Shown piece by piece: positions 29,073 to 37,261 of a stretch of DNA of 64,000 nt; the first letter of the stretch is position 1; each line of letters starts with the position of its first letter. The notes under the pieces are model-generated. The model did not search any database. It saw nothing but the letters and a program-made list of their open reading frames with translations, and was not told the origin of the DNA. Position numbers and translations under genes: made by a program. The stretch comes from Candidatus Poribacteria bacterium (GTDB lineage Bacteria > Poribacteria > WGA-4E > WGA-3G). The stretch is from assembly GCA_022394755.1 (NCBI GenBank), contig JAGFCA010000005.1, positions 158,313 through 222,312 on the forward strand, in the 5' to 3' direction.

Positions 29073-29110
29073 ATTGGCTTGAATCAGTGATATACCGAAT
29101 TCAAGCCAAT
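29073..29110 (-). terminator. Hairpin terminator of the LamG gene at 29131
   Basis: Perfect 12-bp arms attggcttgaat/attcaagccaat around a 14-nt loop lie just downstream of the stop codon. The U-run is poor, but the arms match those of the terminator at 28059-28093. Upstream of the 28117 gene no other structure is seen. Confidence 0.65.
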
Positions 29111-29130
29111 AAAATATTAGATATTAATCA

Positions 29131-29907
29131 CTAACGGTAAGACTTAATGTCTCCCCATGTTGTTGTCAACTTATCCTCAGGTTCTACTGCTAAAAGGGCT
29201 CCATTCATTACTTCTGATATTTCTTCTTGGGGTAATGCGCGTCCAAAAATATAATATTCATCCAAACGTCCATCAAACCAGCGACCTTCCTTATGATGAC
29301 CAATTCCTGCTGTCACACCCCAGTTATCGGAACATTTACCAGATCCTGTACCTGTGTGAGTCTCTTCTCCATTAATATAAGTCCTAATATCACCACTGTC
29401 ACTATCATAAGTTCCAGCGAAGTGAACCCACTTATTTCCTTCTATGACTGGACCTGGATTGAGATTAAAGACTGTTGTGTTTGATCCATCACGGTGGAAA
29501 AACCTGAAACCACCCGTCCGAATTTCCATATGGAATAGACCATTTCCATGATCGGTTCCAATTGCGTCCAGCAATGTCTGAGGATCGCTTGAACCAGAAT
29601 GGTTGATCCAAACTGCGATTGTAAAACCATCGACTGGACCACCCTCAAATTCAGCACCATTCATATCAATCCATGACTGATTTTCCAATACAATGGCATT
29701 TCCATACACACCTTCTTCTCTATTTATATCTCCAACAATCTTACCATCATTACCGTTCAATGAATGGTCAGTTACGTCCTCACCTTCTTCATCAAAATTA
29801 TAATAAACTGAAAGCGTAGGATCATTCACTGCCGCTTCAAGAGAAATTATTCCTACTACTAAAAATACGATAATAATTAGACTGAAATGTAATAACCGTA
29901 CTAACAT
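29131..29907 (-). CDS. Secreted LamG-domain protein
   Basis: A 258-residue exported protein with a signal peptide ending near SLEA and a LamG jelly roll (DPTLSVYYNFDEEGEDV, FTIAVWINHSGS, KWVHFAGTYDS, GRLDEYYIFGRALPQEEI). Its C-terminus is VEPEDKLTTTWGDIK, the same tail as the downstream paralogue. The two proteins are similar along their full length, so this is a tandem duplication including the downstream hairpin. Likely role: surface or periplasmic ligand binding. Confidence 0.87.
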   Translation of the reverse strand: MLVRLLHFSLIIIVFLVVGIISLEAAVNDPTLSVYYNFDEEGEDVTDHSLNGNDGKIVGDINREEGVYGNAIVLENQSWIDMNGAEFEGGPVDGFTIAVWINHSGSSDPQTLLDAIGTDHGNGLFHMEIRTGGFRFFHRDGSNTTVFNLNPGPVIEGNKWVHFAGTYDSDSGDIRTYINGEETHTGTGSGKCSDNWGVTAGIGHHKEGRWFDGRLDEYYIFGRALPQEEISEVMNGALLAVEPEDKLTTTWGDIKSYR

Positions 29908-30058
29908 TCTATCCTCCTAATTTAGGATTAATTGTTAATGAGAATTTATCAATATACAAATCAATCACTAACAATTTACACATACTTAAATGTATATTAC
30001 CAATTTCTTCTGAATTATATATGAAAGTTTCAACTTTTGTCAAATTAACATTTGTAGT

Positions 30059-30071
30059 AATGATTATCATT
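30059..30071 (+). promoter_or_regulatory. Fur-box-like palindrome
   Basis: AATGATTATCATT is a perfect 6-1-6 inverted repeat, matching the core of the known Fur consensus. It lies 62 bp before the GATase-like gene at 30133, upstream of a TTGCAA/TAATAT promoter-like pair (30080-30109). Short AT-rich palindromes arise by chance, and no iron gene is adjacent, so this is only a candidate. Confidence 0.35.
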
Positions 30072-30132
30072 CATTAAAATTGCAATTGTCGATTTATCCA
30101 TGCTAATATATAACAAAACTTAGGAGAAAACT

Positions 30133-30993
30133 ATGAGACATAAAGTTACATTTCGAATCTTATTCATTTCCATGCTCTTTTCAGTTATTACTATTCTACC
30201 TGTTTATTCAGTAGATATTACAGTAGGTTTCTTAAGCTCAGGTGAAGAACCCCATGAAGTTGAAGATGCTGCTTACAATTGGACAGATGAAAACTATCAA
30301 ACAACAAGACTAATTGCCAATGACAACGGAACGTTCAAGAATAACGCTGGAAATGCATTGAAATTGGATCAATACGCTGTTCTATGGCTCATACATACGA
30401 AATCAAATGCTCTACCTGATGCATTTCTATCGGATGGAACCAAGAAAACAATTCTCGACTATATAGAATCTGGTGGCAGCATCTTTCTTTCCGCTGTAGG
30501 ACTACGATATGTCGCAGATCTTGGTGTGGAAAAAGGTGGAAACCCTCGTGTATTTCAACCAATTGGCAAAGGTCCACCGCCAATCGGAGTAACACCAACA
30601 GACGAAGCTAAAAATCATCCTATCTTCAAAGGGTTTGATACAAATGAACCCATATTTCTTACAAGTATGGATCAGGGAGGATTTACATCAGACTTTCATA
30701 ACTTCGCAGCTAAAGACCCGGAAGGCAAAATACTTGGAACAAAAACACGCGGTGGTGGAGCAGGAGCTGGTGAACGTCCATTAGTTGAGTATGATGTTCA
30801 GGATGGAAAAATTATCACTCTTGGCCACCACAATGGTGTTTATACAGATAATAAGTCTAAAGAAAGTGATAACCTTAGAATGCTTACTAAGAATATACTG
30901 GATTATCTTGCCGATAATTCAGCATTCTTGGCAGTTCAACCGAATGAAAAATTGACGACAACATGGAGTAGATTTAAGTCTACTGTCGAATAA
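30133..30993 (+). CDS. Secreted GATase1/ThuA-like domain protein
   Basis: A 286-residue protein with a signal peptide (cleaved near VYS) and an alpha/beta domain: ITVGFLSSGEEP, AVLWLIHTKSN, ILDYIESGGSIFLSA, IITLGHHNGVY. This layout of parallel strands and a Gly-rich turn (ESGGSIFLS) resembles ThuA/class I glutamine-amidotransferase-like proteins. A catalytic Cys is not seen where expected, so it may be a binding or structural domain. The C-terminal VQPNEKLTTTWSRFK matches the tail of the LamG proteins. AGGAG lies before the ATG, and a strong terminator follows. Confidence 0.6.
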   Translation: MRHKVTFRILFISMLFSVITILPVYSVDITVGFLSSGEEPHEVEDAAYNWTDENYQTTRLIANDNGTFKNNAGNALKLDQYAVLWLIHTKSNALPDAFLSDGTKKTILDYIESGGSIFLSAVGLRYVADLGVEKGGNPRVFQPIGKGPPPIGVTPTDEAKNHPIFKGFDTNEPIFLTSMDQGGFTSDFHNFAAKDPEGKILGTKTRGGGAGAGERPLVEYDVQDGKIITLGHHNGVYTDNKSKESDNLRMLTKNILDYLADNSAFLAVQPNEKLTTTWSRFKSTVE

Positions 30994-31016
30994 TCAGCCA
31001 TTATTTTTAACGTAAT

Positions 31017-31050
31017 GAACCCGTATATTAAAATTACGGGTTCTTTTATT
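31017..31050 (+). terminator. Rho-independent terminator, possibly bidirectional
   Basis: Arms gaacccgta/tacgggttc (9 bp) around a 9-nt loop are followed by a T-rich run. It sits between the convergent genes ending at 30993 and 31068, so it may serve both strands. Confidence 0.88.
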
Positions 31051-31067
31051 TTCTTTAGATTATATTT

Positions 31068-31379
31068 CTAAGTATTAATTTTTTCATCATTTTGGATCTG
31101 TTGTGATTTTAATGAAGGATTTAGTAACGAATGGTGTAACACCCAATAAACCCCGGCAACTAATACTCCGCCAATGAGTGTTGCGAAGAACCATATACTG
31201 GTATGTACAAAGAAAATTCGACGGCCTTCTTTACGTAATCGTAATGCATCGAGATAAACACCAAATCCGAATACAATATGTACTAAAACTGATAGAATTG
31301 CAATTATACTTGTCCAAAATAATATTGCAGCTGTAGGTAGTAAATTAATAGTATTCATTCCTATACTTTGTATATCCAT
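31068..31379 (-). CDS. Small membrane protein of unknown family
   Basis: A 103-residue protein with two hydrophobic segments (about 15-40 and 63-82) separated by a basic loop (DALRLRKEGRR). It ends in a polar tail with several Lys and Asn. No family is recognised. It is read toward the strong terminator at 31017-31050, and no ORF overlaps it on the other strand. It may start from the ATG at 31379, with AGGAG-like bases upstream. Role unknown, probably an inner-membrane component. Confidence 0.6.
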   Translation of the reverse strand: MDIQSIGMNTINLLPTAAILFWTSIIAILSVLVHIVFGFGVYLDALRLRKEGRRIFFVHTSIWFFATLIGGVLVAGVYWVLHHSLLNPSLKSQQIQNDEKINT

Positions 31380-31578
31380 TATTTTCTCCTATAATATATG
31401 GTTTTCTTGAATGTCGAAGATCACATTTAAGCTCAAACAGTTCACATCAAATCTATACCAAAGCATCCTGTCAATAAAATCCTATCAATATTTGCAATCC
31501 TTTGACACTATCTAACCATTCTGCTACTATTATACTAATAATAATGTTAATAGAAAGGTAATCTAAAATATACTCACA

Positions 31579-32760
31579 ATGAATTTATCAGAAATACAAT
31601 CCGTACTAAGTAATTTGAAAGTTGAAGCATGGCTTCTTTACGACTTTCGTGGTATAAACCCTATATCACAAAATGCAGCTGGTTTAACAGGTAAAAATAT
31701 CACACGGCGATGGTATTGTCTAATTACTCCAGAGGATGAACCACACTGGTTAATTCATAAAATCGAAACATCGAATTTTACTGATGTACCGGGACAAATC
31801 TCCTTATATGCTGGATGGCAAGAACTCAATGAAAAAATGCAATCTCTTCTAAAAAATGTGAAATCAATTGCTATGGAATATTCACCAAATGCAGCAATCC
31901 CCTACATATCGCGCGTAGATGCAGGTACATTAGAATGGATCCGCAGCTATGGGGTTGAAATTCACTCATCAGCAGAACTTGCACAATCTATAGAAGCACG
32001 ACTGACCCAAAAACAATTTCTCGGACATCAAGAATCCGCACATTTAGTTTTACAAGCAAAAGATTACGCTTTTAAATGGATTGGAGACCAACTAAAAGAA
32101 GGAAATAAGATCTCTGAATATGAAGTTCAACAACAAATTATGCAACAGTTTGAGCAAATGGAATTGGTAACTAACCATCCTCCAATTGTTGCTGTGAATG
32201 CCAACAGCGCTGATCCACATTATGCACCTTCCGCGACAGTCAACGATCAAATACAACCTAATGACTTTATTCTAATAGATCTATGGGCAAAACAGAATGA
32301 TCCTGATGCAGTTTTCGCTGATACCACATGGGTAGGTTATGCAGGAACAACTGTACCTGAGAAGTACGTTACGATATTTGAAATAGTTCGGGAAGCAAGG
32401 GATAGGGCAGTATCATTTATTCAGGAAAAATGGGAAGCAAACGAACCAATTCCTGGATATTCTGTAGATGATTGTGTTCGAGGTTATATTACAGAGAAAG
32501 GATATGGAGAATACTTTATTCACAGAACTGGACACAATATCGGAACTGTCATTCACGGGAATGGTGCGAATTTAGATAACTTGGAAACACGTGATGAACG
32601 AATTCTTATACAAGGGGTGTGTTTCTCTATCGAACCCGGTATATACCTGCCCGATTTCGGCGTCCGGACTGAAATTGACGTCTTCTTAGCCGAACGAGGG
32701 AAAGCCGGCGTAAAATTGACAACCGCTCCCGTTCAAAATCAGGTATTGCCTCTGCTGTAA
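31579..32760 (+). CDS. M24 family metallopeptidase (Xaa-Pro aminopeptidase-like)
   Basis: A 393-residue protein with an N-terminal creatinase-like domain (1-~145) and a C-terminal pita-bread domain. The five metal ligands are Asp234 (ILIDLW), Asp248 (VFADTTW), His319 (RTGHNIG), Glu352 (FSIEPGIY) and Glu365 (VRTEID), all in place. It should bind two metal ions and remove N-terminal residues before Pro, or hydrolyse a related substrate. It is cytoplasmic: no signal peptide. The last 134 nt overlap the 3' end of the convergent gene at 32627. Confidence 0.9.
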   Translation: MNLSEIQSVLSNLKVEAWLLYDFRGINPISQNAAGLTGKNITRRWYCLITPEDEPHWLIHKIETSNFTDVPGQISLYAGWQELNEKMQSLLKNVKSIAMEYSPNAAIPYISRVDAGTLEWIRSYGVEIHSSAELAQSIEARLTQKQFLGHQESAHLVLQAKDYAFKWIGDQLKEGNKISEYEVQQQIMQQFEQMELVTNHPPIVAVNANSADPHYAPSATVNDQIQPNDFILIDLWAKQNDPDAVFADTTWVGYAGTTVPEKYVTIFEIVREARDRAVSFIQEKWEANEPIPGYSVDDCVRGYITEKGYGEYFIHRTGHNIGTVIHGNGANLDNLETRDERILIQGVCFSIEPGIYLPDFGVRTEIDVFLAERGKAGVKLTTAPVQNQVLPLL

Positions 32761-33499
32761 CCTTATAATTTCGCTTCTTCAAATCTTTCAGGATATGGCT
32801 AAAATAGATTCGAACATTTAGCATCCATTGCTCAGCATAAGCCGTCGCTAAAAGCGGGAGTGCAACTGCTAAGCGTGGAGAATTTAGCAACCACTGTTCT
32901 GCATACTCAGCGAAATCCGTTTCAACAAGTCCGGTACAACCCAACGTATAAATGACGTACCGTTTATCATCACGTTGGTCTTCTCGAGCATCAATTGCAG
33001 TTTTTAAAGACATCCTTCTATTACTATCAATTTCGAACACCCAGAAAAAGTAATCTTCATTATGTCCGAGATAACCTATCTCAACTTCTAAACGATGTGG
33101 GGTTTCTGTAAAAATTGGAATCGCCGCAAAATCCCGTTTAATTAAGATAGGATACAATGAGGAGAAGAATATCTGTTCTAATCCAAGCGGTTGTTCTACA
33201 TTATTAAGGATCTCCAGTAAGGTCTCTTGGTCTTCTAACTTTTGCACCTCTAAGCAACTCTTTAAAAAGACTTCATCACGGAGTGCATGTGTTTCAGGTG
33301 CAGCATTTTCAGATAGCGGTTTCAGTTCTTGTTTCAACTTAATTATTCGACGACGTTTCGGTAAAACACGCCATAAAATCCAGCGCGTCAATGCCTGCCA
33401 TGTCTCTTTTTCACGCAGCTGCGATAAAAAAGCAACAACCAAAGTCGTAATACGTTGTAGCGTACTCTCAGAGCCGAGGCCTTTCTTTCTGTTCGCCAT
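32627..33499 (-). CDS. Unknown protein convergently overlapping the M24 peptidase gene
   Basis: The 290-residue product has no recognised domain. An Arg/Lys-rich N-terminal region with ALTRWILWRVLPKRRRIIKL is followed by a mixed alpha/beta centre (LEQIFFSSLYPILIKRD, RLEVEIGYLGHNEDYFFWV). Towards the C-terminus comes a repeat-like pair (AEQWLLN, AEQWMLN) and a very basic end. Its 3' 134 bp lie inside the M24 gene on the other strand. One of the two C-termini must therefore be constrained by the overlap. The ORF is long and has a good composition, so it is probably real. An upstream start with a clear ribosome-binding site is not evident. Confidence 0.6.
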   Translation of the reverse strand: MANRKKGLGSESTLQRITTLVVAFLSQLREKETWQALTRWILWRVLPKRRRIIKLKQELKPLSENAAPETHALRDEVFLKSCLEVQKLEDQETLLEILNNVEQPLGLEQIFFSSLYPILIKRDFAAIPIFTETPHRLEVEIGYLGHNEDYFFWVFEIDSNRRMSLKTAIDAREDQRDDKRYVIYTLGCTGLVETDFAEYAEQWLLNSPRLAVALPLLATAYAEQWMLNVRIYFSHILKDLKKRNYKVTAEAIPDFERERLSILRRLSLVRLRRRQFQSGRRNRAGIYRVR

Positions 33500-33667
33500 A
33501 AATTATTGACTTTTCTCCGATAATATAGTAATATTTAAAGGTTGAATTCTTAGCAATTCAACAGTATTTCAGGCTTATCTGTTGCTATTCCAAAACACTC
33601 AAGAGTGTCTTAATATACCACTAACAAGTTCAGAATTGTATTGTAATTTACTATAGTAATCTGAAAA

Positions 33668-33752
33668 GCCGGAGTGGTGAAACTGGTAGACGCACTGGAT
33701 TCAAAATCCAGCGGGCCCTGGGTCCATGTCGGTTCGAGTCCGACCTCCGGCA
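33668..33752 (+). tRNA. tRNA-Leu (anticodon CAA)
   Basis: Acceptor arms GCCGGAG and CTCCGGC pair over 7 bp. The anticodon arm CTGGA-TTCAAAA-TCCAG shows anticodon CAA. A long variable arm (cgggccctgggtccatg) marks a class II tRNA, and GGTTCGAGTCC is the T arm. The discriminator is A, and no CCA is encoded. It reads Leu UUG codons. Confidence 0.95.
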
Positions 33753-33755
33753 TCT

Positions 33756-33777
33756 GGCGATGGTAACAACCATCGCC
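33756..33777 (+). terminator. Terminator after tRNA-Leu
   Basis: Arms ggcgatgg/ccatcgcc (8 bp) surround the loop taacaa immediately after the tRNA, followed by a T-rich stretch. It is likely the tRNA's terminator and might also serve the convergent isomerase gene. Confidence 0.8.
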
Positions 33778-33794
33778 TTCTCTAATTTTATTCA

Positions 33795-34586
33795 CTACAT
33801 CGCAACTATCTTACGCATACGATCGGCAAGATCAATTTGCGCATCTCTATCCCCACCTACTTCATGAATCACATAACCATCATATCCAACTGTACGGAAA
33901 GCTTCCATTACTGCTACCCAATCCGTATCTCCATCTAAGAGATTGGTAAATTGATGTGAACCACGAGAAAAATCTTTGAAGTGGACACGCTTAATACGAG
34001 AGCCAAGTTCACGAATCCAATGTTCAGGATAACCGTAAGCCATCATATTTGCCGTATCAAGATAAGTACCAACCCAATCACTACCCACTTCATCAACAAT
34101 GTCACGCATTTCCTTTGGACTCAATAGGAATTTATTCCACACATTCTCTAAACCAATTGCAACTTTGTGTGATTCCGCAGATGGGGCAAGGTCTTTTAAA
34201 TGTCCAACAAGGTTATCCCACACCTCTTGGTATGTTCCTTCAACGGACAGTTGACCAGGATGCAGCAAGATGCCACCAACACCAAGTGCACCAGCAACCT
34301 CTAAACCACGAGCAAGAGAACGGACACCACTTTTACGTGTTTCAGCATCAAGACTTAGCAAACTTCCACGATCCTTATAACCTGCAGTAATACTACTAAT
34401 CTCGACCCCAGCCTCTGCACATTTTGATGCAATACCTTTAAGCTCATCATCATTCATATTTATATCCGTATCCTGACCTTCACCGAAAGTCAACTCAACA
34501 GCATCGTAACCTGCATCTTGGCACAATGAAAGTGTATCGTCTAAGGACATTCCACCGAGTATTATTTGGGTAACACCTATCTTCAT
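33795..34586 (-). CDS. Sugar phosphate isomerase/epimerase-like TIM barrel
   Basis: A 263-residue xylose-isomerase-like TIM barrel. Strands IGVTQIILGG, YDAVELTFG, VGGILLHPG, VAIGLENVWNK, VGTYLDTANMM and KRVHFKDFS carry the usual Glu, Asp and His metal ligands (E in GLENV, D in YLDTAN, H in VHFKD). Members interconvert or cleave sugars, inositols or hydroxypyruvate; the substrate cannot be told. The start codon lies inside the end of the upstream zinc-ribbon gene (ATGA overlap), suggesting coupled translation. Confidence 0.85.
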   Translation of the reverse strand: MKIGVTQIILGGMSLDDTLSLCQDAGYDAVELTFGEGQDTDINMNDDELKGIASKCAEAGVEISSITAGYKDRGSLLSLDAETRKSGVRSLARGLEVAGALGVGGILLHPGQLSVEGTYQEVWDNLVGHLKDLAPSAESHKVAIGLENVWNKFLLSPKEMRDIVDEVGSDWVGTYLDTANMMAYGYPEHWIRELGSRIKRVHFKDFSRGSHQFTNLLDGDTDWVAVMEAFRTVGYDGYVIHEVGGDRDAQIDLADRMRKIVAM

Positions 34587-34837
34587 TTTCTCTCTACTTT
34601 CTCCTTTTCATTATAGAACTGCTTTGGTGCCAATGATTCTATAGACAAGTACCGTGTTTCAAGACATTGTGGACACCGAAGTTCAATATAGTACTTGTCG
34701 TTAAAGACCATATCAATCAATTCAATCTGATTCTCTTTTGTTTCTCCTAAAAATTCATTAAGCACATCATACTCACGATCACAATCTGGACAAATCTGAA
34801 GATCATGTCCAATATCAATCTTATCTAACCAACCCAT
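34583..34837 (-). CDS. Small zinc-ribbon-like protein
   Basis: An 84-residue protein with two CxxC pairs (ICPDCDREY and LRCPQCLETR) separated by ~37 residues. That is the spacing of a zinc ribbon. No other domain is visible. The last codons overlap the start of the isomerase gene by 4 nt. It may be a small adaptor or regulatory protein; a function cannot be given. HflX lies 109 bp upstream on the same strand. Confidence 0.65.
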   Translation of the reverse strand: MGWLDKIDIGHDLQICPDCDREYDVLNEFLGETKENQIELIDMVFNDKYYIELRCPQCLETRYLSIESLAPKQFYNEKEKVERK

Positions 34838-34946
34838 TATATGCTTATTCCTAAAATTATCACAATTTCAAACTACCATATTCGAAGATTGTCTTCATAT
34901 ATACCACATCTACAAAGTGAAACCTTAATCGTACAATATTCTTCAG

Positions 34947-36263
34947 TTATCCACACTGCACAACATCAGGTGATACAGAATACTGAGAAACTGATTTCAC
35001 ATACCGACTCGGTAAACGAGCTTTCACATGTACTCCATCATCAGCATAATCCGTACCTAATACCGTTCCATGTTTATACAACATATCCAACGTCTTGCCC
35101 TCTGAATATGGAATATTCAGATACAAGGTAGTCCCACTAAAAGAGAATCGTTCCGCTAACAAATCCAATAAATCTTCAAGTCCATCTCCACGTTGTGCTG
35201 AAATAGCCAGCGCATCTGGATATCGACTTTTTAGAATATGTAATGTATCTTCCTTCTTTAGTTGGTCAATCTTGTTCAGGGCTACCACCATAGGTATTTC
35301 AGATGCTTCTAATTCTGATAACACTGTATCTACAGCTGCAATCTGTGCTTCTGCCTCTGGATGGCTTACATCAACTACATGCAACAAGAGATCTGCCTCT
35401 GTTACTTCCTCCAAAGTAGCTTTAAAAGCTGCTACAAGTTGGTGTGGTAGTTTCTTGATAAAACCAACTGTATCACTCAGAAGTATATCTTGATTTCCTA
35501 TAGGAAGACTGACACGTCGCGTCGTCGAATCCAATGTAGCAAACAGTTTATCTTCTGCTAACACCTTTTCTCCAGTGAGTGTATTGAAAAGAGTCGATTT
35601 CCCGGCGTTGGTATACCCAACGAGAGATACTTTCAACTTATCAGAACGGTTTTGTCGCTGAACCTGCCGTCGTTTTTCTACGGTTTCTAATGCCTTTTTA
35701 ACCTGAGAAATCTGCCTTCGTATCCAACGTCTGTCCATTTCCAACTGCGTTTCACCCGGTCCACGGAGAGACCCAGCACCTCCGCCTCCACCGCCTGTTG
35801 CCATACGGGAAAGGTGAGTCCACATACGAGTTAAACGAGGCAAGGCATATTCAAGTTGGGCAAGACTCACCTGTAAACGCGCTTCACTGGTTAACGCACG
35901 TTGTGCAAAAACCTGTAAAATTAAACCTGTTCTGTCAAGTGTTGCAACATCAAGTTCATTCTCTATATTCCGTGTCTGTGCAGGGGATAATTCATCATCA
36001 AAAATAATCACATCTGCTTCAAGTTCTTTTACAACACCTTTTAACTCTTCTACCTTACCTTCACCAATGTAATATCTGGGATTAGGTGTATTTCGGGACT
36101 GAATCGTCTCACAGACAACTTCAATTCCCGCAGTCTCAGTTAACTGCTGTAATTCCTGTAGGGATACCTCAGTTTCATGCATCAAGGCATTTCGTAATTT
36201 TACACCAACAAGAATAGCTCTTGAAGGTGGAACTGGAGGTCGTGTATCATAAAGTTCTGGCAT
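34947..36263 (-). CDS. hflX: GTPase HflX
   Basis: A ~438-residue HflX. The N-terminal domain (IEVVCETIQSRNTPNPRYYIGEGKVEEL) is followed by a Gly-rich linker (GGGGGGAG) typical of HflX. The GTPase domain has GYTNAGKSTLFN (P-loop), DTVGFI (G3) and ALNKIDQ (G4). HflX binds the 50S ribosome and splits stalled ribosomes, often on heat or antibiotic stress. The frame extends to a GTG at 36281, but AAAGGA just before the ATG at 36263 favours the latter. The 3' end lies near a zinc-ribbon gene on the same strand. Confidence 0.93.
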   Translation of the reverse strand: MPELYDTRPPVPPSRAILVGVKLRNALMHETEVSLQELQQLTETAGIEVVCETIQSRNTPNPRYYIGEGKVEELKGVVKELEADVIIFDDELSPAQTRNIENELDVATLDRTGLILQVFAQRALTSEARLQVSLAQLEYALPRLTRMWTHLSRMATGGGGGGAGSLRGPGETQLEMDRRWIRRQISQVKKALETVEKRRQVQRQNRSDKLKVSLVGYTNAGKSTLFNTLTGEKVLAEDKLFATLDSTTRRVSLPIGNQDILLSDTVGFIKKLPHQLVAAFKATLEEVTEADLLLHVVDVSHPEAEAQIAAVDTVLSELEASEIPMVVALNKIDQLKKEDTLHILKSRYPDALAISAQRGDGLEDLLDLLAERFSFSGTTLYLNIPYSEGKTLDMLYKHGTVLGTDYADDGVHVKARLPSRYVKSVSQYSVSPDVVQCG

Positions 36264-36389
36264 AGAGATCCTTTTGTGCACTTTCTTTATTAGAACGAAT
36301 ACACATTCTTCTAAGGTACAGTTTATCAGATTCTAAATCCATTTTCAACAAAATCGTGTAACACACAGAGTTAATCAGATATAATAATC

Positions 36390-37095
36390 AGGACTTACGC
36401 AGTATTAAATTTTATTAAAGGATTTGAGAGTTGATGTTTTAAGTAATCTTTAAATAAATCCTTTTTAAACTTATAAATCGATTTTCCAACTTAGTACATT
36501 TTATTAGATGTGTGAGAAAATGTTACACTTTTCCTACAAAGTGTAGGATTTTTTCTTGTAATTACACTGCCTTTCCTATTAGTCCCCGTCTGGGTTTGTA
36601 ACGATTTAAACCTCAAATTCTAAAATTTGAAAAAAGTTACAATTTTGTAGTTTTCCTTGATGAGAGATGATTCTGTTTTTACTATTAATATTCTCATAAC
36701 ACAATTTTTATCGACAGATTCACTCCAGAAAATCAGATTATTGGATTAGATTATATAACATCTTATTTTACTACTATGTATTATAATATTTCTCTATATG
36801 TTATTGTGACTTATGTTTATTATTATGCCAATGTATACCTTATCTATATGATATTAGTTGCTTTGTTATTTATTTTCTTCAATTTATTTTTATGTATTAT
36901 GCAGGTTGTCTATCTGAATAGGAATTTCACATTTCGCCCCTCTGGGGCTTAGTTTTCCGTGCAAGATGGTTTCTACACACATTTCGCCCCGCGAATCAAC
37001 GGTATGAATGCCGTTGGGCATTCCCCGGGGCTAAAGATGAAAGCTAATGTGTAAGTCCTACAAATGTGCCTTGATTGTCAATCTGCATAAGTCCT
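36390..37095. mobile_element. ~700-bp non-coding element with terminal inverted repeats
   Basis: The ends AGGACTTACGCAG (36390-36402) and CTGCATAAGTCCT (37083-37095) are inverted copies with one mismatch. The interior has no ORF of note, is AT-rich, and contains the 44-bp dispersed repeat (36502-36545). A GC-rich block near 36950-37030 has gcccctctggggc and a segment shared with 19679-19722. This structure fits a MITE or a decayed IS. A further TAAGTCCT occurs near 37052. The rest of the 36282-37261 gap is AT-rich without visible genes. Confidence 0.65.
36502..36545 (-). repeat. 44-bp dispersed repeat, copy 2
   Basis: Reverse-complement match (about 43 of 44) to 7996-8039, with the same internal short hairpin. 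It lies inside the element with terminal inverted repeats at 36390-37095, which suggests that the first copy is a fragment or relative of the same mobile unit. Confidence 0.7.
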
Positions 37096-37261
37096 AATAA
37101 CTATATAATAGGAATGGCATTTATCAAGTTTTGTACCAGATATAATCATACATACTCTTTCCAACTGAATGTCTAATGTCATAAAACGGTTATTAAAACT
37201 CTTGATATATGGGACTCTATCTGTTAAAATGACTCAATTCATTTGAAACATGGAGATACTA

